Virus record (IMG/VR): IMGVR_UViG_3300025168_000034
Location: 62,001-126,000 of that record
Direction: 5' to 3' (one strand)
DNA: 64,000 nt
Origin: a virus
Shown here: positions 24,362 through 33,649 of the stretch, in pieces
Layout of the letters: each line of letters opens with the position of its first letter
Numbering within the stretch: the stretch's first letter is position 1
Notes under the pieces: model-generated
Told to the model about the DNA's origin: nothing
The model's input: only the letters and a program-made list of their open reading frames with translations
Database searches by the model: none
Translations under genes and position numbers: made by a program

Positions 24362-26836
24362 TTATGCGTTATCAAATGTTGCTCCAGTTGGTAAAACATT
24401 GAAGTCAAGTACGATGAATTCTGCAGCCTTTGCTGGTTGAATGAATATCTGACCTACCATTTGGTTTCTATCTATAACGTCTGGAGTATTGTTTGTTTCA
24501 TCCATTACTACTCTGTAAGCAAATAATCCTTGTCTCGATTTTACTGTCTCTAAGTATGGAGTTACAATGTTTAAGAATCTCTGACGAGTTTCAGTTGTAT
24601 TGTTCTCGAATACTAAGAATCTTGAAGAGCTTGCAATGAATTTTTTCAATGCGATTAACAATCTTCTAACATTTACTCTATCAAGTGCACTTGGCTTAGC
24701 TTGTAGTGTTTTCTGACCCCATACACATACTCCTTGGTTAGGGAATGTTGCTATTGGATTAATTCTGTTATCATAAAGATCGTCTCTATCTGATTGTTGA
24801 AGTTTCTTTTCAATGTCTATTGCTTCACTAATTCCACCTCTATTCAATCCAGCTGGTGCAAACCACTCATATGCTACATTGTCAGAGTTAGCGTACACTC
24901 TTGGAAGTACTACTGATGGTGGAACCCACACTGGTTTGTTCTTGTCAGTGTCTAGGATCTTAACCCATGGCCAATAAACTCCAGCAAAGCTTGTGTCTAT
25001 TGATCCGTTAGCTACTGCAGAGACTGCAGCTCCTATTGTGTTTCCTTGTACTACACAATCAAGTAGTGTAAAACAATCTCCTCTATCTTCTGCTACTTCA
25101 ATCATCTTGTTAGTGATTGCTGAATGATCAGCTATAGTAGCTCCAGGTGCAACAATTAAGTTAACATCTAATTCGTCCGGATTGTTTACTGTGTTTAATG
25201 CTTTGATGTATGCTTTTGCTCCTTTTGCACTTGCAGATGAACAATCCATTCCAAATAGGTTAGTGTTTAGTATGTCTGCTCCAGTCTTCTTTTCTAATGC
25301 TGGATCGTCTCCATCAAATCCACCTTGTAATCCTACTGTGAATTTTAAGAAGTTTGAGATGTCAACTCCAGCAAATGTTGATCCTGTGATGCTTGTGTTT
25401 GCGCTAATAGATGAGTTAGCATCTACTGCTGACGCACTTGCGTGAATCAAACAATCATCAAGGTTAAAGTCGTTATTTGGTAATTGAATTGCACCATTTG
25501 TTAACGGTTTAAGTAATTGGTTTGCATCATTTGTTGAAGCAAAATTGTGACCGTAGAATGCTTTTTTGTTGTATGCTGCGTTAATCTCTGTGTCTTGAGT
25601 GATAAATGATGCAGTTGGTACTGTTACAGCGACGGTGTTGAGTTTTGCGGTTATTGGTGATACGTAAGCATCATATCCAAATGGCTTAACATTTGCTGTA
25701 ATAGCTTTGTTTTTAACATCATCAACTGGGTTTATGTAAACATATTGTGATATGTTATCGTAATCTCCATTTATGGTTACAAGTCCAGCATCCGATACTG
25801 ATTTATACTTATCTCCAATTCTTCGAGAAATAAAGTTTGGAGAATCTGGATCCAAGTTTAGATTAGCAAACGATTCCAATACTGATGGTCGTTTATCTGT
25901 ATCACCGAACTCTCTTACTAATAGTGTAAATGAACCGTAATCACTTGCTGGATTACCTCCAGGTAGTAGTGTGTTTATAATACTAACTTTTATAGAAGTG
26001 TTAGTGTCAGTTCCGTCTGCTATAGTTTTTACTTTGAAAAGATCCAACTTAGCTCCACCAATTGTTTGTGATGTAATGTATGGTGTACATGCTGGTTGTG
26101 GATCTCCTGCATCGGAGCTCGAATAATCTACTAAAGTGTCTATTGATGCAGTTGCAAAATATATTGCAGAACCAGTTGCGCCAGTTGAGGTTGCAGAAGC
26201 TGCATTAGCAACAGTTGTTGTGAATTGACTAACATCAGCTTTTAAGAAGTTATCAAAGTATTGAAATGTGTATGCTTTTTTAGCTCCTTGAGGAGACTCT
26301 CCAAGTACATTTTTAAGGCTACTTACATTGCTTGGGTTAGCAGATGCTGTGTATCCACCACTGATAAAGTCGATTCCAGATCCAGACAACATGAAGTTGA
26401 AAGAAGATGTAAGACTAACTGCTTGATCAGCTGTTGTTGGGAAGCTAGAAAGTGTGTAATCGTGGCCGGTTGATGCTCCGTCTGTTGTGTTTTTTGTTGG
26501 TAATAAAGTTCCTACTACTCTCAAACCCCAAGATCCGGATGCAAGAATATGCAGACCATTTGCACCATATCCACCTTCCTGCATTACTCTAACGACAGTG
26601 ACAGTCGAAGCTGCATTTAAGTAGCTCTTAACTGCATAAGGTACATAAGTGCTCTCACTTAATCCTCCAAACTTAGCAATAAATTCATCAAAATTTTCTA
26701 CAATTGTAGGTACAAAGGCTGGGCCTTTTCTCGTAGGTCCTACAATAGCTGCTCCAATGGCAGCGATACCTGCGGGTAAAAAGGAAAGATCCTTTTCGTT
26801 TGTAAATACTCCTGGGCTAACAATTTTCTCGGCCAT
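24362..26836 (-). CDS. 18: tail sheath protein (gp18)
   Basis: The 824-aa protein begins MAEKIVSPGVFTNEKDLSFL, the usual sheath start, followed by GPTRKGPAFVPTIVENFDEF. The conserved C-terminal domain contains RVNVRRLLIALKKFIASSSR, FLVFENNTTETRQRFLNIVT, PYLETVKSRQGLFAYRVVMD and a final FIVLDFNVLPTGATF. It is longer than T4 gp18 (659 aa), with extra Ser/Thr/Ala-rich insertions around residues 150-500 that are probably surface-exposed. It forms the contractile sheath around the tube. An imperfect late box (AATAAATAT) sits 30 nt upstream. Confidence 0.93.
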   Translation of the reverse strand: MAEKIVSPGVFTNEKDLSFLPAGIAAIGAAIVGPTRKGPAFVPTIVENFDEFIAKFGGLSESTYVPYAVKSYLNAASTVTVVRVMQEGGYGANGLHILASGSWGLRVVGTLLPTKNTTDGASTGHDYTLSSFPTTADQAVSLTSSFNFMLSGSGIDFISGGYTASANPSNVSSLKNVLGESPQGAKKAYTFQYFDNFLKADVSQFTTTVANAASATSTGATGSAIYFATASIDTLVDYSSSDAGDPQPACTPYITSQTIGGAKLDLFKVKTIADGTDTNTSIKVSIINTLLPGGNPASDYGSFTLLVREFGDTDKRPSVLESFANLNLDPDSPNFISRRIGDKYKSVSDAGLVTINGDYDNISQYVYINPVDDVKNKAITANVKPFGYDAYVSPITAKLNTVAVTVPTASFITQDTEINAAYNKKAFYGHNFASTNDANQLLKPLTNGAIQLPNNDFNLDDCLIHASASAVDANSSISANTSITGSTFAGVDISNFLKFTVGLQGGFDGDDPALEKKTGADILNTNLFGMDCSSASAKGAKAYIKALNTVNNPDELDVNLIVAPGATIADHSAITNKMIEVAEDRGDCFTLLDCVVQGNTIGAAVSAVANGSIDTSFAGVYWPWVKILDTDKNKPVWVPPSVVLPRVYANSDNVAYEWFAPAGLNRGGISEAIDIEKKLQQSDRDDLYDNRINPIATFPNQGVCVWGQKTLQAKPSALDRVNVRRLLIALKKFIASSSRFLVFENNTTETRQRFLNIVTPYLETVKSRQGLFAYRVVMDETNNTPDVIDRNQMVGQIFIQPAKAAEFIVLDFNVLPTGATFDNA

Positions 26837-26866
26837 AGTGATATTATATTATAATTTTCTTGTTAT

Positions 26867-26875
26867 TAATAAATA
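26867..26875 (-). promoter_or_regulatory. weak late-type box TATTTATTA
   Basis: This is a one-base variant of the consensus box, 30 nt before the sheath ATG. Kept because an intact unit would be expected here. Confidence 0.4.
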
Positions 26876-26909
26876 TGTCAACTATAACCCAGAACCTAGT
26901 TTTTAGATG

Positions 26910-27170
26910 TTAATTTGGTGTAAATTCACCAGTAGTCATATCTAAAGAACCTACTCCATATTTTTCATTCAAATCATCAGCCAATTTCTTTTCTCTCTTA
27001 TTAATCTCTTGAATACCATTGGTGAGTGTTTCTTCTTGTTCGTTTAGCTTTTTTAAATACTCTTCGCTAGAGTTTTTTGCTAGCTTTAATTGAACAAACT
27101 GAACGCCTACTTGTGTGTATTCTTCTTGAATGGTCTTGATGCTTTGCATCTCTTCATCTGTAATCTTCAT
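26910..27170 (-). CDS. small coiled-coil protein, 86 aa
   Basis: The start, MKITDEEMQSIKTIQEEYTQ, is followed by a strongly heptad-patterned helix (VGVQFVQLKLAKNSSEEYLK; KLNEQEETLTNGIQEINKRE) and a short tail ending GEFTPN. No domain beyond the coiled coil is visible. It lies between fibre and sheath genes with its own late-type box 15 nt upstream, so it is likely a virion or assembly protein. Short coiled-coil proteins are common next to T4-like sheath genes. Confidence 0.65.
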   Translation of the reverse strand: MKITDEEMQSIKTIQEEYTQVGVQFVQLKLAKNSSEEYLKKLNEQEETLTNGIQEINKREKKLADDLNEKYGVGSLDMTTGEFTPN

Positions 27171-27185
27171 AACATTTTCCTTTAT

Positions 27186-27194
27186 TATAAATAT
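27186..27194 (-). promoter_or_regulatory. late-type box ATATTTATA
   Basis: It lies 15 nt before the ATG at 27170. Confidence 0.55.
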
Positions 27195-27211
27195 GTTGAT
27201 TTTTTTGAAAG

Positions 27212-28663
27212 TTACAATTCTATAAGAGTTGTGTCATTAGGATTGATAAGAATATTACCTTTGTTGGTGGTGTATATTTTTTTAGATGTTCCACCGCCAC
27301 TTGTAGCAGGCACTGTTACAGAAGTAGAAGTAACAAAACTACTAGTTGTTAGGTGGTGTTGATTTTTAGACTGAATTTTGTAATTATAAGTACCATCTGG
27401 TAATTCTAGATCTGCAAATACCGTTGGAACGAAACTACCAAAAGAAGCAGTATTTGCAGCAGATGGTGAAGAGCCAGATAGAGTTGCTATGTGAGTATAA
27501 CCACTTCCATCATCACGTTGTATATTATACATGATATCTTCGAGCCTATTATCTGATCCTGAGTTTTGAGCCCATGATAGAAATACGTTATTGGTTACAG
27601 CTGAAGCAGTAACGGCAGTAGGTAAGGGAGGTGTATCAACTGAAACTAATTCATACATCCAGGCATGATAACTTAACAAGTTTACAGTGTTCCCATCTCC
27701 CTCTTCATTTAATACTATTCTTAAATATTGTGTTTTTATTGGAGTACAAAAATCTAAAGTATAATAAGTATGAGACACATGTTGCTGTGTATTCTCATGA
27801 TCTACTGAAGCAACTAATGTCCAGTCATTGTAATTTCCGGTATCAGATTTCCATACTTGAAATGATCCTGGGTAGTAGGTAGCGTTACTGTATCCGGACA
27901 TTAGCATAGATCTGAATAATTTTGGTCCATCACCAAAACTTAAATCTAAACTACCAATATCAGCATTTGCATACCAACCATAATTTTCTCTTTGAGGAGA
28001 AGTTAATTTAGTTAAACTGGTGTTACTTCCTCCCTCAAAACTTCCGGTGACATTTGTTGTGCTTGGATCTAATAGATTAACATTCTTTATGTATTGGGAA
28101 GAATCCCATGCTGCGAACCCTGCTAATCCTCTATATCCACTCCCTGCAGATCCAGTTACAATTAAAAGTCTATAGTATCTGTAATAATCGTTATTTACAC
28201 ATGTCGCATCAGTGTCGTGTTGAATATTACTACCTTTATCTAGTGCAACTAATCCTGTCCAATTAGTAGCATCGTTTGAGGCACTAATTTGATATCCTGT
28301 ACCACAGAAATTATTATTTGATGCATCGGTAAATATAAAACTATCTAAACTAGCTGTATAACCTATCCCATTGTCAAGATCAAAATTAAGACCAATTGGA
28401 TCACCTACAGGGTTTGTATCTCCTAAATAAGCTTGTCCGGTGGTGGCATTCCATCTATAATGATTATCAAAAAACCCTAAGTCTTTAGCGTATTGTTTGC
28501 CGTTTAAAGTGCTTGAACCTTTTCTGACCCATTCAGGTCCATAATTAGCAGTACTACTGAATTGAGGACCGGTTGCTGTAACCGAAGATGAATATATTGC
28601 ATTTACCTGTTCATGTAAAGGCCAATGTGGAGTAGATTCATGTTTGAATAATGCTATAGACAT
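27212..28663 (-). CDS. receptor-binding-type virion protein with discoidin-like and FN3-like domains
   Basis: The 483-aa protein has two segments resembling F5/8-type C (discoidin) strands: around residues 100-190 (GYQISASNDATNWTGLVALD; YYRYYRLLIVTGSAGSGYRG) and 250-340 (YPGSFQVWKSDTGNYNDWTL; KTQYLRIVLNEEGDGNTVNL). A fibronectin-III-like segment follows near 355-460 (VFLSWAQNSGSDNRLEDIMY; YNYKIQSKNQHH). Such domains bind carbohydrates and decorate fibres. It follows the Ser/Thr/Gly-repeat fibre gene by 3 nt. A tail fibre or decoration role is likely; domain calls are by eye. Confidence 0.65.
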   Translation of the reverse strand: MSIALFKHESTPHWPLHEQVNAIYSSSVTATGPQFSSTANYGPEWVRKGSSTLNGKQYAKDLGFFDNHYRWNATTGQAYLGDTNPVGDPIGLNFDLDNGIGYTASLDSFIFTDASNNNFCGTGYQISASNDATNWTGLVALDKGSNIQHDTDATCVNNDYYRYYRLLIVTGSAGSGYRGLAGFAAWDSSQYIKNVNLLDPSTTNVTGSFEGGSNTSLTKLTSPQRENYGWYANADIGSLDLSFGDGPKLFRSMLMSGYSNATYYPGSFQVWKSDTGNYNDWTLVASVDHENTQQHVSHTYYTLDFCTPIKTQYLRIVLNEEGDGNTVNLLSYHAWMYELVSVDTPPLPTAVTASAVTNNVFLSWAQNSGSDNRLEDIMYNIQRDDGSGYTHIATLSGSSPSAANTASFGSFVPTVFADLELPDGTYNYKIQSKNQHHLTTSSFVTSTSVTVPATSGGGTSKKIYTTNKGNILINPNDTTLIEL

Positions 28664-28666
28664 ATG

Positions 28667-29926
28667 TTAACTTTGTGTTATTTGCGATATTACGCTTGCA
28701 CTATAAGTGAGCGTGTATAGTTTGTTTATTCCATCTGATCCAGTAACTGACACACTTATTGGATTGCCGTCTTCAAAATTAGATGCTGAGTATATTATAT
28801 TGGTTATTTGTTGTGTTGCACCAAAGCTTTGAGTTACTTGTGTAACACTACTACCGCTATAAACCATACTTGCTGTTGTGTAAAGAATACGCGTTGTTCC
28901 AGCAGTTTCTAATCCTGATGATTGTACTACTCCGCTTGTGCTTATGTTACCCGATGCTGATATATGGTAATCTGTTACTATCGATCCTGATTCGTGTTGT
29001 ATTGTAAAATGGTCTTCCGCACTAGAATTATAGAATGTAACAAACTTATCTGCAGATACTTTTACGAAGTTATCTCCATCAATAGCAATTTGGTTATCAA
29101 CTCCTGAGATAAATTGATCTGACCCGTCCTGCGAACTATCAAAAGATATTTTGCCGGCGCCTGCTAGGAACACATTTTCAGCTAATATATTACCACTTGC
29201 ACTTATATTACCTGAGGCTGTTATATGTCCTACAAAATTTGAGTCACCAGTTTGATTAAATGGTCCTATATTTGTTAATGTGTTACTACCAGATATTGTT
29301 AAAGATCCAGTTATTGTAGTGCTGCCTGATACCGTTAGTGATCCAGTTATAGATTGATTGCCGCTAAAATTATTAGATCCAGATGTTGCAAATGATCCAG
29401 TTTGAGAATTTGTTGCAAATGATCCAGTTTGAGAATTATTTACAAATGATCCGGTTTGATTACTTGTAGTTACACCACTTCCATTAACCACAATACTACC
29501 TGATATAAATAAACTACCAGTATTGGTAAACGATCCAGTATTGTTAAAAGGACCGGTATTGCTAAAAGAACCGGTATTGTTAAATGATCCTGAATATTGT
29601 ATTGAAGATGTAGGGTTTGAAAAAGTAAAGGTTTCACCAAACTTTACAACTGTAGGTGCAGGCCCACTAACAGTTAATGCTGATGCTGATATGCTTGGAT
29701 TGCCAAATAAATTTGCAGCAATAGATGCTGTTTGTGCATATGATGAAGAAATCTCGTGTGTAATTTCGTGAGATGCTGATACTGCAAACGAAGCTGTTTG
29801 GGCATAGGATGCAGATGTTGCTGTACCAGTTATTGTTCCGGTAATGTTACCAGCAAACGATCCACTAAACGATCCGCTTAGACTATATGATCCTGTTGCT
29901 AATTGTCCTGGATTAATTATTGGCAT
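28667..29926 (-). CDS. repetitive tail fibre / neck fibre protein, 419 aa
   Basis: The protein is Ser, Thr, Gly and Asn rich and built of short repeats: TATSASYAQTASFAVSASHE, repeated S-Y-A-Q-T-A-S; FNNTGSFSNTGPFNNTGSF; and SQTGSFATNSQTGSFA. A run with SGNISASGNILAENVFLAGA and SFDSSQDGSDQFISGVDNQI follows, as in fibres with beta-helical shafts. It resembles fibres of marine and Bacteroidota phages that carry SASYAxTASxA repeats. Encoded by imperfect DNA repeats (29380-29600) that could allow length change. It lies between tail completion protein gp15 and the discoidin-like protein. Confidence 0.75.
   Translation of the reverse strand: MPIINPGQLATGSYSLSGSFSGSFAGNITGTITGTATSASYAQTASFAVSASHEITHEISSSYAQTASIAANLFGNPSISASALTVSGPAPTVVKFGETFTFSNPTSSIQYSGSFNNTGSFSNTGPFNNTGSFTNTGSLFISGSIVVNGSGVTTSNQTGSFVNNSQTGSFATNSQTGSFATSGSNNFSGNQSITGSLTVSGSTTITGSLTISGSNTLTNIGPFNQTGDSNFVGHITASGNISASGNILAENVFLAGAGKISFDSSQDGSDQFISGVDNQIAIDGDNFVKVSADKFVTFYNSSAEDHFTIQHESGSIVTDYHISASGNISTSGVVQSSGLETAGTTRILYTTASMVYSGSSVTQVTQSFGATQQITNIIYSASNFEDGNPISVSVTGSDGINKLYTLTYSASVISQITQS
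29380..29610 (-). repeat. short tandem coding repeats in fibre gene
   Basis: About a dozen 15-24 nt units are variants of the sense sequence AATACTGGTTCTTTT or AATTCTCAAACTGGATCATT, encoding NTGSF/NNTGPF and SQTGSF motifs. Confidence 0.75.
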
Positions 29927-29928
29927 AT

Positions 29929-31131
29929 CTACGTGTTAAACTTTCCGGTTCCTACTACTTCATCAGTTGCAGCTATTGTGAATCCTAATTCAGAAGTGTT
30001 GAAGGTAACAGTACATGTGTTGTTTCCATTATCAACAAAGTTTGATATTGCTGCTGGTTCACAGTTTACGCCATTAACAAAGAATATAAAGTCGTTTTTG
30101 CTAGTTGCAGGTAATCCGCTTGGAGCTGTCAAGAAGCTACCTGGGAATGTTGCTGTATCTGAAGTTTGGCTTGTAGCAAGTACACTTACGTTGGTTCCTA
30201 AGAATGCTAATGTTGCTGCTGGGATTTCGGTACTTATTGGTACTGGAGAAGACTCTGTCTGTACGCTGTCTGTTGTATCAATACTTGCTCCAACTCCTTC
30301 AGATTGTATTTCTGTAAATATAGAGCTATCTGCATCTACAGTAAGTTCTGTGTTGAGTTGTTGTACTGATCTAGTTTTGTCAGAAAGTTTTTTGCTTAGG
30401 TGTTTTACTAAAACATCCGGTACAATATATCCAAACAACGTTAATGAAAATGACGTTCTAATAACCCTATCTGCATCAGCCATCTGATCAGTAGTGTTTT
30501 GAAAATCGTCTATCTTTGTTCTAAACTTAAATCGTTCTGGTTCTCCCCAGTATGCACCTTCTGAATAGATTACAGATTCAACGATGCTGTTCATATGTTC
30601 TATAAAATCTGACCAAATTACTATTTCGTATGTTAAATCTACGTATTCGGGAATTACAGTGTTGACAAAACTTCGTGCTGGTTTAAGGTTTGTGAGTGTG
30701 CTAAATTGATCGTATCTGTTTCTAGAATTATACTTTACTTCTTGAGCTTTGTATAGCTGTGGAAAGTTAGCATCTATCTTGTTTCCAAGATTTCTATTTT
30801 TTACAATGTTTGTTCTTCTGTATGAAATAATAGGTTTTAGTATCTTTCCTCCAACATCTCTGAGATATCCATCTTCTTGTATTTGCTTCCACTTTTCTCC
30901 GCCACCGTAGACGACTGGTACTTCTGCCACTCGTCCAAAATCATCTACACGAGGCTTAATGGTGTTATCAAAGTACCACTTTATACAATAATCTAAATCA
31001 TACAAGCCTATCTGAAGATCCTTAATCTTATCATCATCTCTACGTGTATCGTTAGAGCGTCCAAATGCTTTATTCTCAACGCCTTTAGATAATTCGTATT
31101 GTGATGTAGGTAGGTTTTTTTTTGTATACAT
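29929..31131 (-). CDS. 15: tail completion/sheath stabiliser (gp15-like) with extra C-terminal domain
   Basis: The N-terminal about 260 residues follow T4 gp15. RVAEVPVVYGGGEKWKQIQE, LRDVGGKILKPIISYRRTNI and YVDLTYEIVIWSDFIEHMNS, IVESVIYSEGAYWGE align in order with the gp15 blocks for VPITY..., ILPRINL... and IMYELSIFTRY.... A last gp15-type strand, RTSFSLTLFGYIVPDVL, follows. A further 130 residues have no T4 counterpart and look beta-rich (ATFPGSFLTAPSGLPATSKN; DFIFFVNGVNCEPAAISNFV). This may be an added decoration domain. gp15 caps the tail at the neck. The order gp13-gp14-gp15 supports the call. Confidence 0.72.
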   Translation of the reverse strand: MYTKKNLPTSQYELSKGVENKAFGRSNDTRRDDDKIKDLQIGLYDLDYCIKWYFDNTIKPRVDDFGRVAEVPVVYGGGEKWKQIQEDGYLRDVGGKILKPIISYRRTNIVKNRNLGNKIDANFPQLYKAQEVKYNSRNRYDQFSTLTNLKPARSFVNTVIPEYVDLTYEIVIWSDFIEHMNSIVESVIYSEGAYWGEPERFKFRTKIDDFQNTTDQMADADRVIRTSFSLTLFGYIVPDVLVKHLSKKLSDKTRSVQQLNTELTVDADSSIFTEIQSEGVGASIDTTDSVQTESSPVPISTEIPAATLAFLGTNVSVLATSQTSDTATFPGSFLTAPSGLPATSKNDFIFFVNGVNCEPAAISNFVDNGNNTCTVTFNTSELGFTIAATDEVVGTGKFNT

Positions 31132-31634
31132 TATAATCTTGCTTTAGCGATTTGTAATCTTTGTTGGTTTGTTTGGTGTGTAACAGCTAAGATTGAAATA
31201 CTTCTACCAAAATCGGTGCCAACACTCTTTGGATGGTTTTTATCTTTACCTAAAATAAACTGACCTTCGTTGATATCATCCACTTCAAAGTATTTGTTTC
31301 TGTATTCTATAATATCACCTAACTCCATTACTAGGTTCATAGGCGTTAAATCATCTCGCAAGAATGCAAAAGTTACTGGTCTGTTAAAATCCAAAAACTG
31401 GTCATCTTGTATTGGGCTATCTGGTTCATATGTTACTAAGCTGTTTAGTCTAACTGGACGATGCCATGTTTTTTGAGCTGAAGCTTCTCCATACAAGTTA
31501 GCAGTGTCTTTGGACTTTGTGTCAGGTAGGTATGGTTTATAGAAATCTACTTGCTGCTCAATTACGTCGTTGAGTAGTTCTCGGTTAATTCCGACTAACA
31601 TATCGATATCTCTCTGTCTTCCAAATAAAGCCAT
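31131..31634 (-). CDS. 14: neck protein (gp14-like)
   Basis: The 167-aa protein starts MALFGRQRDIDMLVGINREL, LNDVIEQQVDFYKPYLPDTK, SKDTANLYGEASAQKTWHRP. The pattern (GxQRDxD... INRELxNDVIxQxVxYYK) is that of gp14 neck proteins in T4-like phages. It is shorter than T4 gp14 (256 aa). It shares one base with gp15 at 31131 and follows the gp13-like protein by one base, matching the T4 13-14-15 order. Role: head-tail connector layer. Confidence 0.72.
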   Translation of the reverse strand: MALFGRQRDIDMLVGINRELLNDVIEQQVDFYKPYLPDTKSKDTANLYGEASAQKTWHRPVRLNSLVTYEPDSPIQDDQFLDFNRPVTFAFLRDDLTPMNLVMELGDIIEYRNKYFEVDDINEGQFILGKDKNHPKSVGTDFGRSISILAVTHQTNQQRLQIAKARL

Positions 31635-31635
31635 A

Positions 31636-32817
31636 TTATTTTATGTAAATGTGATTTGGAACCTTTGCCAATGTAGTTGACATTGCTGTAGCAATTGTTG
31701 CTTCTGCTTGCATCGAAGTCTCACGACCCATTGCTAATAGTATTTCTTTTAAATCTGTTATAAGTTGTGTTTTTCTTTCCGTTCCTTGTGATATTAAATC
31801 AGCTCCATTAAGTGTTGTTTCAGATCCTGGAATTGGTACAGTTGTATATTTTCCTCTAACCAATCCCAAAGTAGTCAAAGAAGAGCCTAAAGTATACTCA
31901 TATATCCATTGAACCCCTACATCTCTTATATCGCCAAATCGTATTCGATTGTAAGGTACATTTGCTAGATCACTAACCGACCCTGTAGGCTCTTTTAGCG
32001 GATTGTTTCTATCTTCAACTAAGACATAATCAAAAAACAATGTATATGTTGATTCTGGAATTGGGAATATTTTAAGTTTGTTGTTTTGTATTTCAAATGA
32101 ATATCCGGATTTTCTAATTTGATCATTCATCTCAATTGCTTGCATTCGCAATAAATCGGCATATATAGGCATCACTAAAAAAGATACAGCTGGTGAGTAT
32201 GACCCCCAACCAAAGCCATCTAACATAGTTTGCGATCCAGCTCCGGTATCAGTTTGTGGATCAAAGTATCTTGTGATTGCTGGAGGTGGATTATGAAAGA
32301 CTCTCTTGATTTCTATTTTTTTTCCAGACTCACTCACATCTGCATACAGTGCATTTAGATCATAACTCTGTGATGCTGCTGTAACCTCTATATGTCCACG
32401 CTTCCAATCTACATCACCACCTGATCCAATCTCTGAACCATAAGTTTTAGCCATTGCAATTGTACGTCCGAGGTTAGGTGTTACAGTTCTGCTGCTAGCA
32501 TTAGATGCTGTTGATGTGCCTTGTAGAGTTAGTATGTAATCTTTAGCATTATACATATTAACCATTGAGCTAAACTTTGTTATAGATTCTTCAAAGGCTG
32601 CAAAGAAGTTAAGGTCTTGAAGTTCAACATCCATAATAGGATATCCAAGACTCTTAGCACAGTAATCTGCTACACCATCTGCTTGTGTTTTAAATGTTGG
32701 ATCGTTATCGTAGAAACCAAAGGGAGTTGGTTTTGGTCCTACTGATGGACTGTCATAATAAGATGCTGAGACTGTTGTAAACGAGCTCGATCCGGGCCAT
32801 ATTGGTACACTACTCAT
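31636..32817 (-). CDS. 13: neck protein (gp13-like)
   Basis: The 393-aa protein contains DYCAKSLGYPIMDVELQDLN, FFAAFEESITKFSSMVNMYN, FFDYVLVEDRNNPLKEPTG and NRIRFGDIRDVGVQWIYEYT, a pattern shared by large neck/connector proteins in marine T4-like phages. T4 gp13 is 309 aa. Position as first gene of a 13-14-15 run and a late box 18 nt upstream support a head-completion role. The specific assignment rests on order and general resemblance. Confidence 0.62.
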   Translation of the reverse strand: MSSVPIWPGSSSFTTVSASYYDSPSVGPKPTPFGFYDNDPTFKTQADGVADYCAKSLGYPIMDVELQDLNFFAAFEESITKFSSMVNMYNAKDYILTLQGTSTASNASSRTVTPNLGRTIAMAKTYGSEIGSGGDVDWKRGHIEVTAASQSYDLNALYADVSESGKKIEIKRVFHNPPPAITRYFDPQTDTGAGSQTMLDGFGWGSYSPAVSFLVMPIYADLLRMQAIEMNDQIRKSGYSFEIQNNKLKIFPIPESTYTLFFDYVLVEDRNNPLKEPTGSVSDLANVPYNRIRFGDIRDVGVQWIYEYTLGSSLTTLGLVRGKYTTVPIPGSETTLNGADLISQGTERKTQLITDLKEILLAMGRETSMQAEATIATAMSTTLAKVPNHIYIK

Positions 32818-32835
32818 AAGTTACTAGCTTTTACC

Positions 32836-32844
32836 TATAAATAG
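32836..32844 (-). promoter_or_regulatory. late-type box CTATTTATA
   Basis: It lies 18 nt before the ATG at 32817. Confidence 0.65.
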
Positions 32845-32867
32845 TTACGAATTTGGTTTGAGGTATG

Positions 32868-33566
32868 TTAACTGCGGAAGTTTTTATAGACGTCAATAAT
32901 CGAGTCTACAATTCCATGTCTATGGCTTTTTAGTAGTTGTATCACATTAAAGCTTTTAATATTAACAAGGTGTTTACACATAAAGTCAAATCCTGAGGTT
33001 TTCTTTTCTCGAAGATCAATTTGAGCATTATCTCCACAAAAGATCACTTTACTTCCTGAGCATATTCTCGTTAGTATTAACTCAGTTTGTGTGTCTGTAA
33101 GGTTTTGTGATTCATCTGCAACTACTAAGCAATTAGTAAAATTACGACCTCGCATAAAGTTTACTGGAAGTATTTCAATCTTTCCATCTTCTACACACTT
33201 TTCGATTGCTTCTTTTTTATACAGTCTATACATGTTTTCGTAAACTGGTGCTGTAAAGGGTGCTAATTTTTGATTGATGTCTCCTGGAAGAAATCCTATA
33301 TCAGGACCTGCGCCTACGGGTGGTCTTGTTATAATGACCTTCTCTACTTCTTTTCTAAACAAAAGATCTAAAGCTACGTTGGCAGCTAATAACGACTTTC
33401 CAGATCCTGCTCTACCTTTAAGTACAGTCACGGTGTTGTTAAAAATGCTATCCTTAGCTAGTTTTTGCTCTTCGTTTAGTTGGATGTTGAACTTGATTGG
33501 GTTCTTTGGTTTACGCTTTGCTTTAAAAGTCTCTTGTGCTTCGTTTGTGCGATTATAATCTGTCAT
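32868..33566 (-). CDS. phoH: PhoH-like P-loop ATPase
   Basis: The 232-aa protein contains Walker A LKGRAGSGKSLLAANVALDL (about residues 48-67), IITRPPVGAGPDIGFLPGD, Walker B CLVVADESQNLTDTQTELIL, KVIFCGDNAQIDLREKKTSG and LLKSHRHGIVDSI. This is the complete PhoH domain; it lacks an extra N-terminal PIN or KH domain. PhoH proteins are common in marine phages and are thought to act as RNA helicase/ATPase enzymes in phosphate stress or RNA handling; their phage role is unsettled. It is a single-gene unit between neck genes and the small-gene island, with its own late box (33587-33595). Confidence 0.9.
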   Translation of the reverse strand: MTDYNRTNEAQETFKAKRKPKNPIKFNIQLNEEQKLAKDSIFNNTVTVLKGRAGSGKSLLAANVALDLLFRKEVEKVIITRPPVGAGPDIGFLPGDINQKLAPFTAPVYENMYRLYKKEAIEKCVEDGKIEILPVNFMRGRNFTNCLVVADESQNLTDTQTELILTRICSGSKVIFCGDNAQIDLREKKTSGFDFMCKHLVNIKSFNVIQLLKSHRHGIVDSIIDVYKNFRS

Positions 33567-33586
33567 GGTGTAACATTGTTGTTTTA

Positions 33587-33595
33587 TATAAATAG
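33587..33595 (-). promoter_or_regulatory. late-type box CTATTTATA
   Basis: It lies 20 nt before the phoH ATG at 33566, directly after a terminator. Confidence 0.65.
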
Positions 33596-33603
33596 TTGTG
33601 GGA

Positions 33604-33629
33604 TATAAAAAAACCCTCCGAAGAGGGTT
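33604..33629 (-). terminator. rho-independent terminator with TTCG loop
   Basis: On the minus strand AACCCTC, loop TTCG and GAGGGTT are followed by TTTTTATA. It is the downstream boundary of the small-gene island. Confidence 0.9.
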
Positions 33630-33649
33630 ATCTTATAAAGAATGGGTGT

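Noticed and set aside
29380-29610. CRISPR-like repeats
   Set aside because: The units are coding, variable in sequence and have no constant spacers.
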